The position numbers and the translations under genes were made by a program. 64,000 nt of DNA, taken from NCBI GenBank assembly GCA_011391865.1, contig JAABPV010000033.1:1-64000 (forward strand). The letters are read 5' to 3'. The DNA is from Desulfobulbaceae bacterium (lineage in GTDB: Bacteria > Desulfobacterota > Desulfobulbia > Desulfobulbales > Desulfobulbaceae). Below, in pieces: positions 53,016-62,300 of the stretch. The notes under the pieces are model-generated. The model was not told the DNA's origin. It saw only the letters and a list, made by a program, of their open reading frames with translations, and searched no databases. Positions within the stretch are counted from its first letter, which is position 1; every line of letters begins with the position of its first letter.

Positions 53016-54482
53016 ATGAAAACCAGACTGACGCTGACCGTGGCCGCTCTGCTGCTGGCCGCCATGCTGCTGATCAATCTCGTGCTGCTTGTATTCTGGA
53101 AGCGCGATGCCCTCCAACGGGAAGCGGCGCAGGATCAAGCCGTGTTGATTCATATTGCATACCGCATGGCGGCGGAAAAAGCAAGGCCGCAGGCATTTTT
53201 TTTTGCGGAATTCTATCCCGGCGCACAGACTGGAGAAATCGCCGTGTTGCTGCGGGATGAAGAGCGGGCCGATCTGCCGCCGCTGCTGGCGGCAGCCGCC
53301 GCCGAGGCCATGCGCACCACCGGCCAAGCCGCAGTCCATTCAACAGCCTTGGCTGCGGAGCTGCTGCGCGGCAGGCCGCCGCTTATCGCCAGCGCGCTGC
53401 CGCTGCGGCAGGACGGGCGGATCATCGGCGCGGCCGCAGTTGTCCGCTCGCTGGAATCTGTGTTTCACGCCCTCTGGCAGGCGGAGCGGATCGTCCTTAT
53501 ATATATGGCAGTCAATTTGCTGGCACTGGCCGCGCTGTTTTTTTTCCGCCTGAACAGCTTGGTTGTCCGGCCAGCGGAACGGCTGGTGGTGCTGGCCAAG
53601 CGGCACAGCGGCAGCGAGGCGGTCTGGTTCGCGGCTGAGGATTCCGGCAGCGAGTTCAACCGGCTGGCGAGCAGCCTCAACAGCATGTTGGCGCGGATTG
53701 AGCAGGACCGGCAGACTCTGCGGACGACGGTGGCCGAGCTGGAGGCCGCCAACCGTCAGCTGCATGAGCGGCAGGAGGAGCTGATCCGGGCGGAGAAGCT
53801 GGCTGCGGCAGGCAGGCTGGCCGCCGGGCTGGCGCATGAGATCGGCAATCCTTTGGCCGTGATTCAGGGCTATCTCGGCCTGCTGGCCCGCAGCAGCCAG
53901 AGCGGGGAAAATCAGGACTTCATCCGCCGGGCCGAGCAGGAAACGCAGCGGGTGAGCGGCCTTGTCCGTCAGCTTTTAGACTGCGCGAGGGCATCCAAGG
54001 GCAGGCCGGAGATTTTTTCCGCGCATGAGCTGCTGCACTCCACGGCGGAGCTGGTGCGGGTGCAGAAGGCGTTTCAGCAGATTGAGCTGACTGTGCAGGC
54101 TGAAGCGGCGCAGGACAGAATTCATGCCGATCCTGACCAGCTCCACCAAGTGCTGCTCAACTGTCTGCTCAACAGCGCGGATGCCATCGGCAGCGCAGGC
54201 CGGACAGGCGGGCGGATCACACTTTCCACCGACTTGCCGCAGCCGCAGCAGCTCCGCATCCGCATTGCCGACAACGGCAGCGGCATACCTGAAAAAGAAT
54301 TGGCTGCGGTGTTTGATCCCTTTTACACCACCAAAGAGCCGGGTAAGGGCACCGGTCTGGGGCTGTCGGTCTCGCGCTCGTTAGTGGAGCACGCAGGCGG
54401 CACGATGAGTATCGAAAGCAGGGCAGGACAGGGCTGCACGGTTTCAATTTATCTGCCTTTGACATTTTGTCAAGGCGGTTGA
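53016..54482 (+). CDS. pilS: PilS-like sensor histidine kinase
   Basis: The 488-residue kinase has membrane helices at about 7-28 and 159-178 around a small periplasmic domain, then a HAMP-like linker, a coil, a DHp helix with His274 in AGLAHEIGNPLAVIQG (NtrB/ZraS type) and an HATPase domain (FDPFYTTKEPGKGTGLGLSVS). Pseudomonas PilS has six helices, so this is a functional analogue rather than a close match. The name rests on position beside pilA and the sigma-54 regulator. AAGGTG precedes the ATG. The stop lies in a REP-like hairpin pair. Confidence 0.8.
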   Translation: MKTRLTLTVAALLLAAMLLINLVLLVFWKRDALQREAAQDQAVLIHIAYRMAAEKARPQAFFFAEFYPGAQTGEIAVLLRDEERADLPPLLAAAAAEAMRTTGQAAVHSTALAAELLRGRPPLIASALPLRQDGRIIGAAAVVRSLESVFHALWQAERIVLIYMAVNLLALAALFFFRLNSLVVRPAERLVVLAKRHSGSEAVWFAAEDSGSEFNRLASSLNSMLARIEQDRQTLRTTVAELEAANRQLHERQEELIRAEKLAAAGRLAAGLAHEIGNPLAVIQGYLGLLARSSQSGENQDFIRRAEQETQRVSGLVRQLLDCARASKGRPEIFSAHELLHSTAELVRVQKAFQQIELTVQAEAAQDRIHADPDQLHQVLLNCLLNSADAIGSAGRTGGRITLSTDLPQPQQLRIRIADNGSGIPEKELAAVFDPFYTTKEPGKGTGLGLSVSRSLVEHAGGTMSIESRAGQGCTVSIYLPLTFCQGG

Positions 54483-54525
54483 GCGGAGTCGAAACCGCCG
54501 CTGCCTTCGGCTCCGCTCAGGCAGC
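54474..54525. repeat. Pair of adjacent inverted REP-like hairpins between pilS and pilR
   Basis: Two 26-base hairpins abut. The first (54474-54499) has arms GGCGGTT/AACCGCC and the second (54500-54525) GCTGCCT/AGGCAGC. Their loops are inverted versions of the same core, TGAGCGGAGTCGAA and TGAGCGGAGCCGAA (read on the opposite strand). The stems differ. The GAGCGGAGTCGA core resembles a dispersed motif seen in intergenic regions of many bacteria. The first hairpin overlaps the pilS stop codon. Confidence 0.75.
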
Positions 54526-54555
54526 TTGTTTGGTGATCAACGCAGGAGAAAGACA

Positions 54556-55959
54556 ATGGCTGAAGAGTTGAAGCGCGTGCTGGTGATTGATGACGAGGAG
54601 AACATGCGGCACATGCTTTCTGCCCTGCTGCGGGCTGAGGGCTATGCCGTGGAGACCGCCGCGCATGGCCGCGCCGGGCTGGAGCGGCTGCGGCAAGGCG
54701 GTCTTGATTTCATTCTCTGTGACATCCGAATGCCGGAGATGGACGGCATAGCCTTTCTGCACGCGGCGGCGGAGCTGCGGCATTCCGCTGTCATTATCAT
54801 GATGTCGGCGTTCGGCACCGTGGACACCGCCATTGAGGCTATGAAGCAGGGTGCCTACGATTTCATCTCCAAGCCTTTCAAGACCGACGAAGTGGTGCTG
54901 GTGCTGAAAAAAGCCGAGGAGCGCGAGCGGCTGCGGCGGGAAAACATCCTCCTGAAAAAGCGGCTGGCCATGCTGGAGCAGGCCGCTGGGCTGGGCGGGA
55001 TGATCGGCAGGAGCAAGGCCATGCAGGCGGTTTTTCAGTTAGCCGACAAGGTTGCCCGGCACAGCACCACCGTTTTGATCACCGGCGAGTCCGGCACGGG
55101 CAAAGAGCTGGTCGCTCGCGGCATTCACGAAAAAAGCGGCAGGGCGGCCAAGCCTTTTCTGGCGGTGAACTGCGGCGGCATCCCGGAAAATCTCTTGGAA
55201 AGCGAGCTGTTCGGCCACGTGCGCGGTGCTTTCACCGGCGCGGACCGCGACCGCAAGGGCCTGTTCGAGGAGGCGGACGGCGGCACGCTGTTCCTTGATG
55301 AAATCGGCGAGCTGCCGCTGTCCATGCAGGTCAAGCTGCTGCGGGCAGTGCAAGAGCAGGAAATCCGGCGCGTGGGCGCGGCAGCCAGCCGCCGGGTGGA
55401 TGTGCGGCTCATCGCGGCCACGGCCCGCAATTTAGCCGAAGAGGTGCGGGCGGGCCGCTTCCGCGAGGATTTATTCTACCGTCTCAACGTGGTCAACATC
55501 CACCTGCCGCCACTGCGGGAGCGCATCGCCGACATCCCGCAGCTCTGCGATTATTTTGTTGAAAAATTCGCTGTCAGCATGAACCGGCCTGAGATTGAGG
55601 GCATCGCTCCGGCGGCCTTGCAGCGGCTGCTCGCGCATTCGTGGCCAGGCAATGTCCGCGAGCTGGAAAACGTGCTGGAGCGGGCCGTGCTGCTGGCCGA
55701 AGAGCGGCTGATTCAGCCGGACAGTCTGCCGGAGTTTCTGGCGGAAGGCGGCGGACGGCATCCGTTGGAGCTGCTGCGTGGCATTGCTTCAATCAAAAAA
55801 GGGCGGCAGATTGTCGAGCAGTGGCTGATTGCGCGGGCGATGGAAGCCACTGGCGGCAACAAAAGCCGGGCCGCCGAGCTGCTGGAGATCAGCTACCCCT
55901 CGCTGCTCAGTAAATTGAAACTGTCAGAATCAGATGACAGCGCAGCGGATGATGTGTAA
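54556..55959 (+). CDS. pilR: PilR-like sigma-54-dependent response regulator
   Basis: This 467-residue NtrC-family activator has a receiver (Asp56 in [13 protein letters not shown], Lys106 in ISKPFK). Its AAA+ domain (about 145-380) has Walker A GESGTGKE, the sigma-54-contacting GAFTGA loop (224-229) and Walker [13 protein letters not shown] Fis-type helix-turn-helix ends the protein ([20 protein letters not shown]). ATG 54556 has CAGGAG upstream. It is expected to drive the sigma-54 promoters at pilA and the minor-pilin operon after phosphorylation by the adjacent kinase. Confidence 0.9.
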   Translation: MAEELKRVLVIDDEENMRHMLSALLRAEGYAVETAAHGRAGLERLRQGGLDFILCDIRMPEMDGIAFLHAAAELRHSAVIIMMSAFGTVDTAIEAMKQGAYDFISKPFKTDEVVLVLKKAEERERLRRENILLKKRLAMLEQAAGLGGMIGRSKAMQAVFQLADKVARHSTTVLITGESGTGKELVARGIHEKSGRAAKPFLAVNCGGIPENLLESELFGHVRGAFTGADRDRKGLFEEADGGTLFLDEIGELPLSMQVKLLRAVQEQEIRRVGAAASRRVDVRLIAATARNLAEEVRAGRFREDLFYRLNVVNIHLPPLRERIADIPQLCDYFVEKFAVSMNRPEIEGIAPAALQRLLAHSWPGNVRELENVLERAVLLAEERLIQPDSLPEFLAEGGGRHPLELLRGIASIKKGRQIVEQWLIARAMEATGGNKSRAAELLEISYPSLLSKLKLSESDDSAADDV

Positions 55960-56102
55960 AATATTTTTATAGTTAGCTGTCAGAATAGAAAGTTTTTTAT
56001 CTTCGGCAGTCGGAGGCAGCGCAGAAAAACGAGACTGTGGAATCTTTTTTATATTTCAATCACAAGATGTTACATGTTTTTCAGATCGAAAGTCTCTTTT
56101 GC

Positions 56103-56118
56103 TGGACCGGAATTTGCA
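56103..56118 (+). promoter_or_regulatory. Probable sigma-54 promoter of the minor-pilin operon
   Basis: TGGACCGGAATTTGCA has GG and GC at the -24/-12 spacing of sigma-54 promoters and an exact TTGCA, but ACC in place of CAC. The start would be near 56129, about 40 bases before the first prepilin ATG. No copy of the pilA-side dyad is obvious in the upstream 140 bases. Confidence 0.6.
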
Positions 56119-56167
56119 TAGACAAGACTGGGGCATTTTAACCGCAAGCCTGAACCGACACGAGACC

Positions 56168-56731
56168 ATGACCAGACGAATACAACACTGCGCAAAGGAC
56201 GAAGCGGGCTTCTCTTTTGCCGAGCTGATGGTGGTCATTGCTATAATAGGGATTTTGTCCGCCACAGCACTGCCCAGCCTGCTGGGCAACCTGCCTGAAA
56301 AACGACTGAAAAACGCAGCGCGGAATCTCTACAGCGACATGCAGAGAGCTAGGCTTCAGGCTGTGAAAGAAAACAATCCTGTAGAGGTCACTTTCAACAC
56401 CGGTGCAAAAACATATTCTTATCCTGTAAAACAGGATGGTGTCTTCACAGCAAGAACAAGAAATTTGACAGAGTATGGAGATGTCAAGTTCGGATGCGCT
56501 GGCGTGACAGATTGGAAAAATAATGCTGTTCCGGCTTCTGGAGTGATTCCTGATGGATCAAAATTTATTTTTACACGGACTGGAACAGCGCGATCAGATG
56601 TAGATTCAGATGCCAGAGAGTTTTCTGTTTTCCTTGGCAGCAACAATGTCAATGCATGTTACGCTGTTGAGGTGACAAAATTTGGTGCTGTCAAAATAAG
56701 ATGGCAGCATAAAGGCAGTAATTGGAACTAA
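56168..56731 (+). CDS. FimT/GspH-type minor pilin (copy 1)
   Basis: The 187-residue prepilin has leader KDEAG followed by FSFAELMVVIAIIGILSATA, with Glu5 present. The conserved stretch LPEKRLKNAARNLYSDMQRA after the first helix and the C-terminal CYAVEVTKFGAVKIR fit the FimT/GspH family. Such proteins prime pilus assembly, and some FimT members bind DNA. The ATG at 56168 is chosen; the open frame upstream overlaps the promoter. It is highly similar in layout to the next gene, implying a tandem duplication. Confidence 0.88.
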   Translation: MTRRIQHCAKDEAGFSFAELMVVIAIIGILSATALPSLLGNLPEKRLKNAARNLYSDMQRARLQAVKENNPVEVTFNTGAKTYSYPVKQDGVFTARTRNLTEYGDVKFGCAGVTDWKNNAVPASGVIPDGSKFIFTRTGTARSDVDSDAREFSVFLGSNNVNACYAVEVTKFGAVKIRWQHKGSNWN

Positions 56732-56743
56732 TTTTTTTCGCAG

Positions 56744-57283
56744 ATGCATTGGTTGAAAGACGAAGCAGGCTTTTCCTTCGTTGAGCTGATGGTTGTGATC
56801 GCCATAATTGGCGCGCTGTCAGCGGTTGCTGTGCCAAGTTTTCTGCGCAGCCTGCCGGAAAAAAGGCTGAAAGCTGCGGCCCGGAATTTGTATGCGGACA
56901 TGCAGCGGGCGCGACTGCTGGCGGTGAAATACAATAAAAGAATTCGAGTTCGATTTATTGGCAACACAAGTGAACAGCACTATTTTTTCGATGAGAACAA
57001 CGATGCTGTTTTAACAGAAGGAGAATTCAGAAGATACCTGAAAGAATACGGCAGCGTTCGTTACGGATGCAGCAGCGCGTCAATAGATTGGAACAGCAAC
57101 AGCATTCCTGTTTCTGGACTGCCAAGCGATCCAAGAACCACCTTCTCAAAGACAGGAACTTGCGATGCGAGGAGCATCTATTTACAGGAGAATGGCACCA
57201 AAGTCTGTTATGCTGTGACGACGACAAAATACGGCAACATAAAGATAAGAAGGTTTAACGGGAAAAATTGGGACAAGAAATAA
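56744..57283 (+). CDS. FimT/GspH-type minor pilin (copy 2)
   Basis: This 179-residue prepilin has leader KDEAG, then FSFVELMVVIAIIGALSAVA with Glu5, and LPEKRLKAAARNLYADMQRA. The C-terminal CYAVTTTKYGNIKIRRFNG is parallel to copy 1. The N-terminal 60 residues are nearly the same as copy 1 while the globular parts differ, as expected after duplication and specialisation. It starts 12 bases after the copy 1 stop. Confidence 0.88.
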   Translation: MHWLKDEAGFSFVELMVVIAIIGALSAVAVPSFLRSLPEKRLKAAARNLYADMQRARLLAVKYNKRIRVRFIGNTSEQHYFFDENNDAVLTEGEFRRYLKEYGSVRYGCSSASIDWNSNSIPVSGLPSDPRTTFSKTGTCDARSIYLQENGTKVCYAVTTTKYGNIKIRRFNGKNWDKK

Positions 57284-57315
57284 CAGGAAAATAATCGGCG
57301 ATGAGCAATTAAGCA

Positions 57316-58053
57316 ATGGTGCGCGCTATGGAATGTAAGTTAAGAAATAACGGTTTTACGCTAATTGAGATCATGGTTTCCATGGTCATATCCAGCTTGG
57401 TGATCGCAGGTGTGTATGGAGTATACACCATTCAGCAGCGCTCTTACACTGTTCAAGAGCAGGTGTCTGAGATGCAGCAGCGGATCCGCGCTGCTGTTGA
57501 TTTTATGTCGCGCGAAATGAGAGTTGCTGGATACGACCCGCCTGAGCCTTATGATCCGGGTAATGCATGTCAAGGCGCGACAATAACTCAAGCCGACATG
57601 ACCGCGACACCAAGCAACCCGCAGTTTTTTGCCTTCAGTTATTGTGATGTGACAGCAAGCTCGAACACACCTCCTATAACCTACACATCGAGGATAAGAA
57701 CAAGCAGATATCAGCTGGAAAACCGCGCTCTTGGATTGCTGCGTGACAACGACAAGTCGGCTACAACCATCGCCGAAGGGGTTGATGCCATAGAATTTCA
57801 ATATCGCGGGCGGGGAGGAACTGTTCTTCCGGCTCCTGTCGCCAATCCGCGTGACGTACATGCTGTGGATATTTCCATGCTGGTGAGATCAACCTATCCT
57901 GACATGAAGCATACAGACACGGTGCTGTATCTCCCTCGATCCAAGGATAGAACATGGAATGGCACTTTCAATGTCAACCCTCCAAACGACAATTTTCACC
58001 GCAGGCTTCTGGTTACAACAGTCTATTTGCGCAATATGGGGGTGCAGGAATGA
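57316..58053 (+). CDS. pilW: PilW-like minor pilin
   Basis: This 245-residue prepilin has leader RNNG, then FTLIEIMVSMVISSLVIAGV, and VSEMQQRIRAAVDFMSREMRVAGYDP, which is the PilW block following the N-terminal helix. It has a large globular domain with two Cys. PilW, with PilV, PilX and PilY1, forms the priming complex at the pilus tip. ATG 57316 or 57328 may be the start. The stop overlaps pilV by 4 bases. Confidence 0.85.
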   Translation: MVRAMECKLRNNGFTLIEIMVSMVISSLVIAGVYGVYTIQQRSYTVQEQVSEMQQRIRAAVDFMSREMRVAGYDPPEPYDPGNACQGATITQADMTATPSNPQFFAFSYCDVTASSNTPPITYTSRIRTSRYQLENRALGLLRDNDKSATTIAEGVDAIEFQYRGRGGTVLPAPVANPRDVHAVDISMLVRSTYPDMKHTDTVLYLPRSKDRTWNGTFNVNPPNDNFHRRLLVTTVYLRNMGVQE

Positions 58054-58559
58054 AAGTACAGAGAATAAACAGGCAGGCAGGTTTCACGCTGATAGAAACC
58101 CTGATGGCGATGGCCATTTTTACAATTGGCATTCTTGGCCTGTTTGGAATGCAGACAGCTGTGATCAAAAAAAACCTCACCGCCAACAACATCACTAACG
58201 GAGCGACATGGGCGGCTGATCAAGTGGAGCGGGTTATTTCTCTTGATTACAGTCACTTTGAAGATGGAGCTCAACTTGGCTGCGATGGTCTGGATGATTG
58301 GGGTGATAAGGGCTTGGCAGACAGCAGCTTTGAACCTCCTGAATTGATGAGAAGCGGAGACATTGAGCCTATCTATAAAATATATTGGAATGTAGCCCAA
58401 GGCTGTGTTATGTCAAATCTTTTAGCCGGGACGGCGGATGACGGAAGTGATGAGTACAGGCCAAAATATCTGCGCATTATTGTCACTAGGCAGAACAGTA
58501 GTGGGCCGGAGACGGAGGTCGCTGTGTTCAACTACATAAAGCAGAATTCGAGAAATTAA
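58050..58559 (+). CDS. pilV: PilV-like minor pilin
   Basis: The 169-residue prepilin has leader NRQAG, then FTLIETLMAMAIFTIGILGLFGMQTAVIKK's first segment with Glu5, typical of PilV/GspI. A region with ATWAADQVERVISLDY follows. The ATG overlaps the pilW stop (ATGA), indicating coupling in the operon. It has the shortest globular domain of the set. Confidence 0.85.
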   Translation: MKVQRINRQAGFTLIETLMAMAIFTIGILGLFGMQTAVIKKNLTANNITNGATWAADQVERVISLDYSHFEDGAQLGCDGLDDWGDKGLADSSFEPPELMRSGDIEPIYKIYWNVAQGCVMSNLLAGTADDGSDEYRPKYLRIIVTRQNSSGPETEVAVFNYIKQNSRN

Positions 58560-58577
58560 AATTGATTGAGGTGCGTC

Positions 58578-59309
58578 ATGAGAAACGAAAACAAAGCCAA
58601 AAGGAATGAAGACGGATTCGTGATGATTGCCTCTTTGCTCATTCTTCTGGTGCTCACGCTGCTTGGCATTGCGGTGAATCAGAACTCTGAGACAGAATGG
58701 CGGATTGCGATGAATGACCGTCTTCAGAAGGAAACCTTCTACCAGGCCGACGCTGCCAGCGAGCTTGCCGCTGAAGCACTGGAGCAAAGTATAGCCTGCT
58801 TAGGTTTTCAAGAGAATAGCAAAGATGTCAATGGCCATTCTGTGATGAAAATTTTAGGATCTCCCTTTGGAGCAAAATTGCTATCTAATGGAAAGACATA
58901 TTCACCTAATGATCTTGTTGTGTTGAAAGAATCGTTGGGTTTTTGGAGGAAATATGCGGAGGGAGGTGTTGGTGTGCCAATTTTGGATGAAGCACATAAA
59001 GATTACAAAGACCCAGACATGGTCTTTCAGGTAGTGCTCGCTAACGGCTCATTTGATTTTGAGGAGACAAAAAAATACCCACATGCCAGAATCAACATTG
59101 GTGGCAATACAAAAATCGCCTCTGGCTCGGCCATTCAGATGGCTGCAGGTTATGAAGGCTTAGGTCAAGGAATAAGCAGCGGTGGAGCTGCGCTGGTCTA
59201 CAGCATCAACGTGCGGCAGGTGGATCCGGTCAATGGCGGCGACGCGACAGTCTGTGTTCAGTACGGCCATATTATGGGCACGGCTGGATTTTGCAACAGC
59301 AATCTTTGA
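58578..59309 (+). CDS. pilX: PilX-like minor pilin
   Basis: The 243-residue prepilin has leader RNEDG, then FVMIASLLILLVLTLLGIAV, which lacks Glu5 as usual for PilX/GspK-like minor pilins. After it comes NQNSETEWRIAMNDRLQKETFYQADAA in part, the PilX block around residues 33-58. The C-terminal domain is Gly/Ser-rich and holds a few Cys. The ATG at 58578 has GAGG upstream. It is followed after 37 bases by pilY1. Confidence 0.85.
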   Translation: MRNENKAKRNEDGFVMIASLLILLVLTLLGIAVNQNSETEWRIAMNDRLQKETFYQADAASELAAEALEQSIACLGFQENSKDVNGHSVMKILGSPFGAKLLSNGKTYSPNDLVVLKESLGFWRKYAEGGVGVPILDEAHKDYKDPDMVFQVVLANGSFDFEETKKYPHARINIGGNTKIASGSAIQMAAGYEGLGQGISSGGAALVYSINVRQVDPVNGGDATVCVQYGHIMGTAGFCNSNL

Positions 59310-59346
59310 GAAAATTTATATGATATATATCAGGAGAACGAAAATC

Positions 59347-62300
59347 ATGAAGATGAAACACTGCGCAGGCCTGTCGTTTTTAACAGGCATCCTGCTGCTG
59401 CCAGCAGCTGCTTTTGCCGCCGATGTCTGCAATCAAGGCATCGGCATTCCGCCTTTTCTGTCGTCAGGTGCCAAGCCAAATCTATTGATGGTGTTGGACA
59501 ACTCCGGCTCCATGCTGGACGCGGCTTACAGCAAGGAAGATATCCGCTGCTTGGACGGAGATTATCAGATAACTAAGAACAAGGCCGTTACTGAGACGGT
59601 CACCGGCTATGACAACGCCGCAACCTACGGCGGCTATTTCAGCAACAGCGAATGGTACACTTGGAAAGACGGCGAATATCTTTCTTGGAAGAGCGGCACG
59701 GACTATGTTCTCGGCAGCCGGGTTTCTGAGTACGGCAACATTTATCAAGCTGTCACGGCAGGGAAATCAATTGGCGCATCGATTGACAAGGACACAGGCG
59801 TTGAATGGATTCAGGTGCTCTCCTTCCCCCGATGGACAAGTGCGCTGGATTATCCCGCAGGCTCTTTTGTCTGGAAAGGGCCGCAGCTCTATTATGCCGT
59901 CAGCGCGGTCAGCAAAAACGGCATCGCTCCTGACGCTGCGGGTTCCAAGTGGGAACCTGTCAAGCATTCGTGGCGGATCGAAAAAGCATACACCAGCGGC
60001 AACATTGTCAGCTACAACGGCATTTATTATCAGGCTCTTGGCAGCAACTCCGGCAAAGCTCCCGATGAGAACCCAGCGAGCTGGAAAAGCCTGAGGCAAG
60101 GCCAGTTTGAACGGCTGGCAGCACGACCCGCCTCCGCATCCGCCGCCTGTTCAGGCAGCGGCACCAAATACACCCGGACTGACGCGCTCTGCATCACAGT
60201 TGACAATGCGGCGACACCGAAAAAAGTGATCTCGTTTGTCGCGCGCGGCAATTTTCTCAACTGGGCGATGGCCTCCAAATTTGACATTCAGAAAAAAATT
60301 CTGACTGGCGGCAAGCACAACTACAACGAGAAAGCATTGGTGGCCGAACATCGGGGCTGCTCCGGCTCGCGCTTCATCAAGCAGGTGAAGTTAGACGGCG
60401 GCGAATATTTGTCCTTTGGCGTGCGCGGCTCCAAATATGGCGACAACGAGCAGCCGTTCCTGAAAGACCGGGTGGACACCACCGACGACACGGCCCGGCT
60501 GGAAATATTGGCCATCACTGCGGCAGGCTTCCAGCCGTCCAAGGAATGCCAAGACATGATCGTTGAGATCACCACCAAGCCGCAGAGCGGTGCCAACTGG
60601 AGCAACGCCATTAAAGGCTGCTTGGACACTTTTCCAACTGCGAACACGGAGCTGCAAGATCAGCGGCCTATCCTGAACCACAGCCTTCAGTTCTGCTCCG
60701 CGCTGAAAAAAGACAACATCAGGAACATCAACGTCATTAAGAAAGAGTGCGAGAACCTTTACACCGGAACAGGCGTGTCAAAAGCCTATGATCCGGCGGA
60801 GCTGGATCCGGCTTATGGCGCATATTTCTGCTATGGCGTGTACGACAAGGATTTTCCTCCCACAGAAAGGACAGGCTACATCGGCCGCTGTTGGCAGCCT
60901 CCTACAGGCAGAACAAAAACTTGTGTCGCTAAACCAGCAGTGGTTAATACAACCTGTCCTAACGCCTCGAATAAATGCCGGTACAGCGCCAGTGCTAAAG
61001 ACTGGTTCAAAAATGAGGGCGGATATAATTACAAGTGCAGCAAGACAACCGATAAAAGTTGCGACATTAATGTCGCTGCTAACTGGACATTGCTTTACAT
61101 GTGGCAGAAACTTGACGGAACATACGAAGGGACATGCACCGGCCCGAATGATATTCCGCCTGGCGCGACTCCTGCGCAATGGTCGACATGGGCCGGGCCG
61201 CCCGTGATCTCGGCTGATGACTGCATCACGCAGGCGGCCATCGACTACTGCAACGACACCTCAGTGCCGGAGGTTATTGATCCTTCCGATCAGGCCGGCG
61301 ACACCACGACAGTATGGAACATTCCCGGCGTGCTGACGGATTCTCAAATTATGGCCCAGCTTGGCGGTGTTGATCCTTTAGCGGTGATGAAGGGCTACAT
61401 TAAGCAGGAGACCAGACCAACAGGCGTTGTCCACAATGTCAAAAAGGATCTGCGGCTTGGCATGATGTCCTTGCATTATGTCGGCGCGGCCACCGAATGC
61501 TTGCCGGAGAACCTCACTCCCGGCATAGAGCGCTTCTGCCCGCCTAACAACAAAGACGGCGCGGAGCTGCTTACGTCGCTGAAAGAAGGCGACTTGGTCG
61601 TTGGCAATGACGCAACCTACGAGGGCGGCAAACGGCAGCATGTGCATGAGCTGGCCGCCGCGATCAATGGTGTCCGGGGCACTTCGTGGACACCGCTGGC
61701 GGAAGGTCTGTACAGTGCTCTAGGCTATTACACCCAGAATCCTAAGTTCTGCCTGAACAAAGATGCCAACGGCAAATGCGATGATTTCCCGACTGACAAA
61801 GACCCGGTGCAGTACTGGTGCCAGGACAATCACATCCTGCTGATCACCGAAGGTGAGTCTACTGCCGACATCAGCAAGGCGGTGCAGGATTTCACCAAAA
61901 CGCCTTCCACGCATTTTGTTGACAAGCAGCCCGATGACATCGTGACCGGCACCGGCGATGTCAATCCGCAGGTCTGCGGCGGTAGCCTGTTCCGCAGTGC
62001 CTATTTGGATGACATGACGTGGTGGGGCCAGCATGTGCCGCCGCTGTACAAGGAGCGGCATGTTCTGGACGCGGACGGCAGGGAGAAGGACAAGAAGAAT
62101 ATCTACACGCATGTGGTCACCACGGGCACGCTGAACCAAGACGGAACCGGCCAGTGCAGCCCGGAGGCACTGATGACCGCAGCAGCCCAGCGCGGCGGCA
62201 CCACAGCCTATTATCCCGGCGAAAATCCGCAGAAGCTGGAGGACAACCTCTACGCGGTGCTGGCCGACATCCTGACCCGCTCTTCCGCAGGCTCGGCGGC

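Noticed and set aside
59609-60094. 161-codon plus-strand frame inside pilY1
   Set aside because: The pilY1 frame is continuous through this region with clear domain features; this is an out-of-frame shadow.
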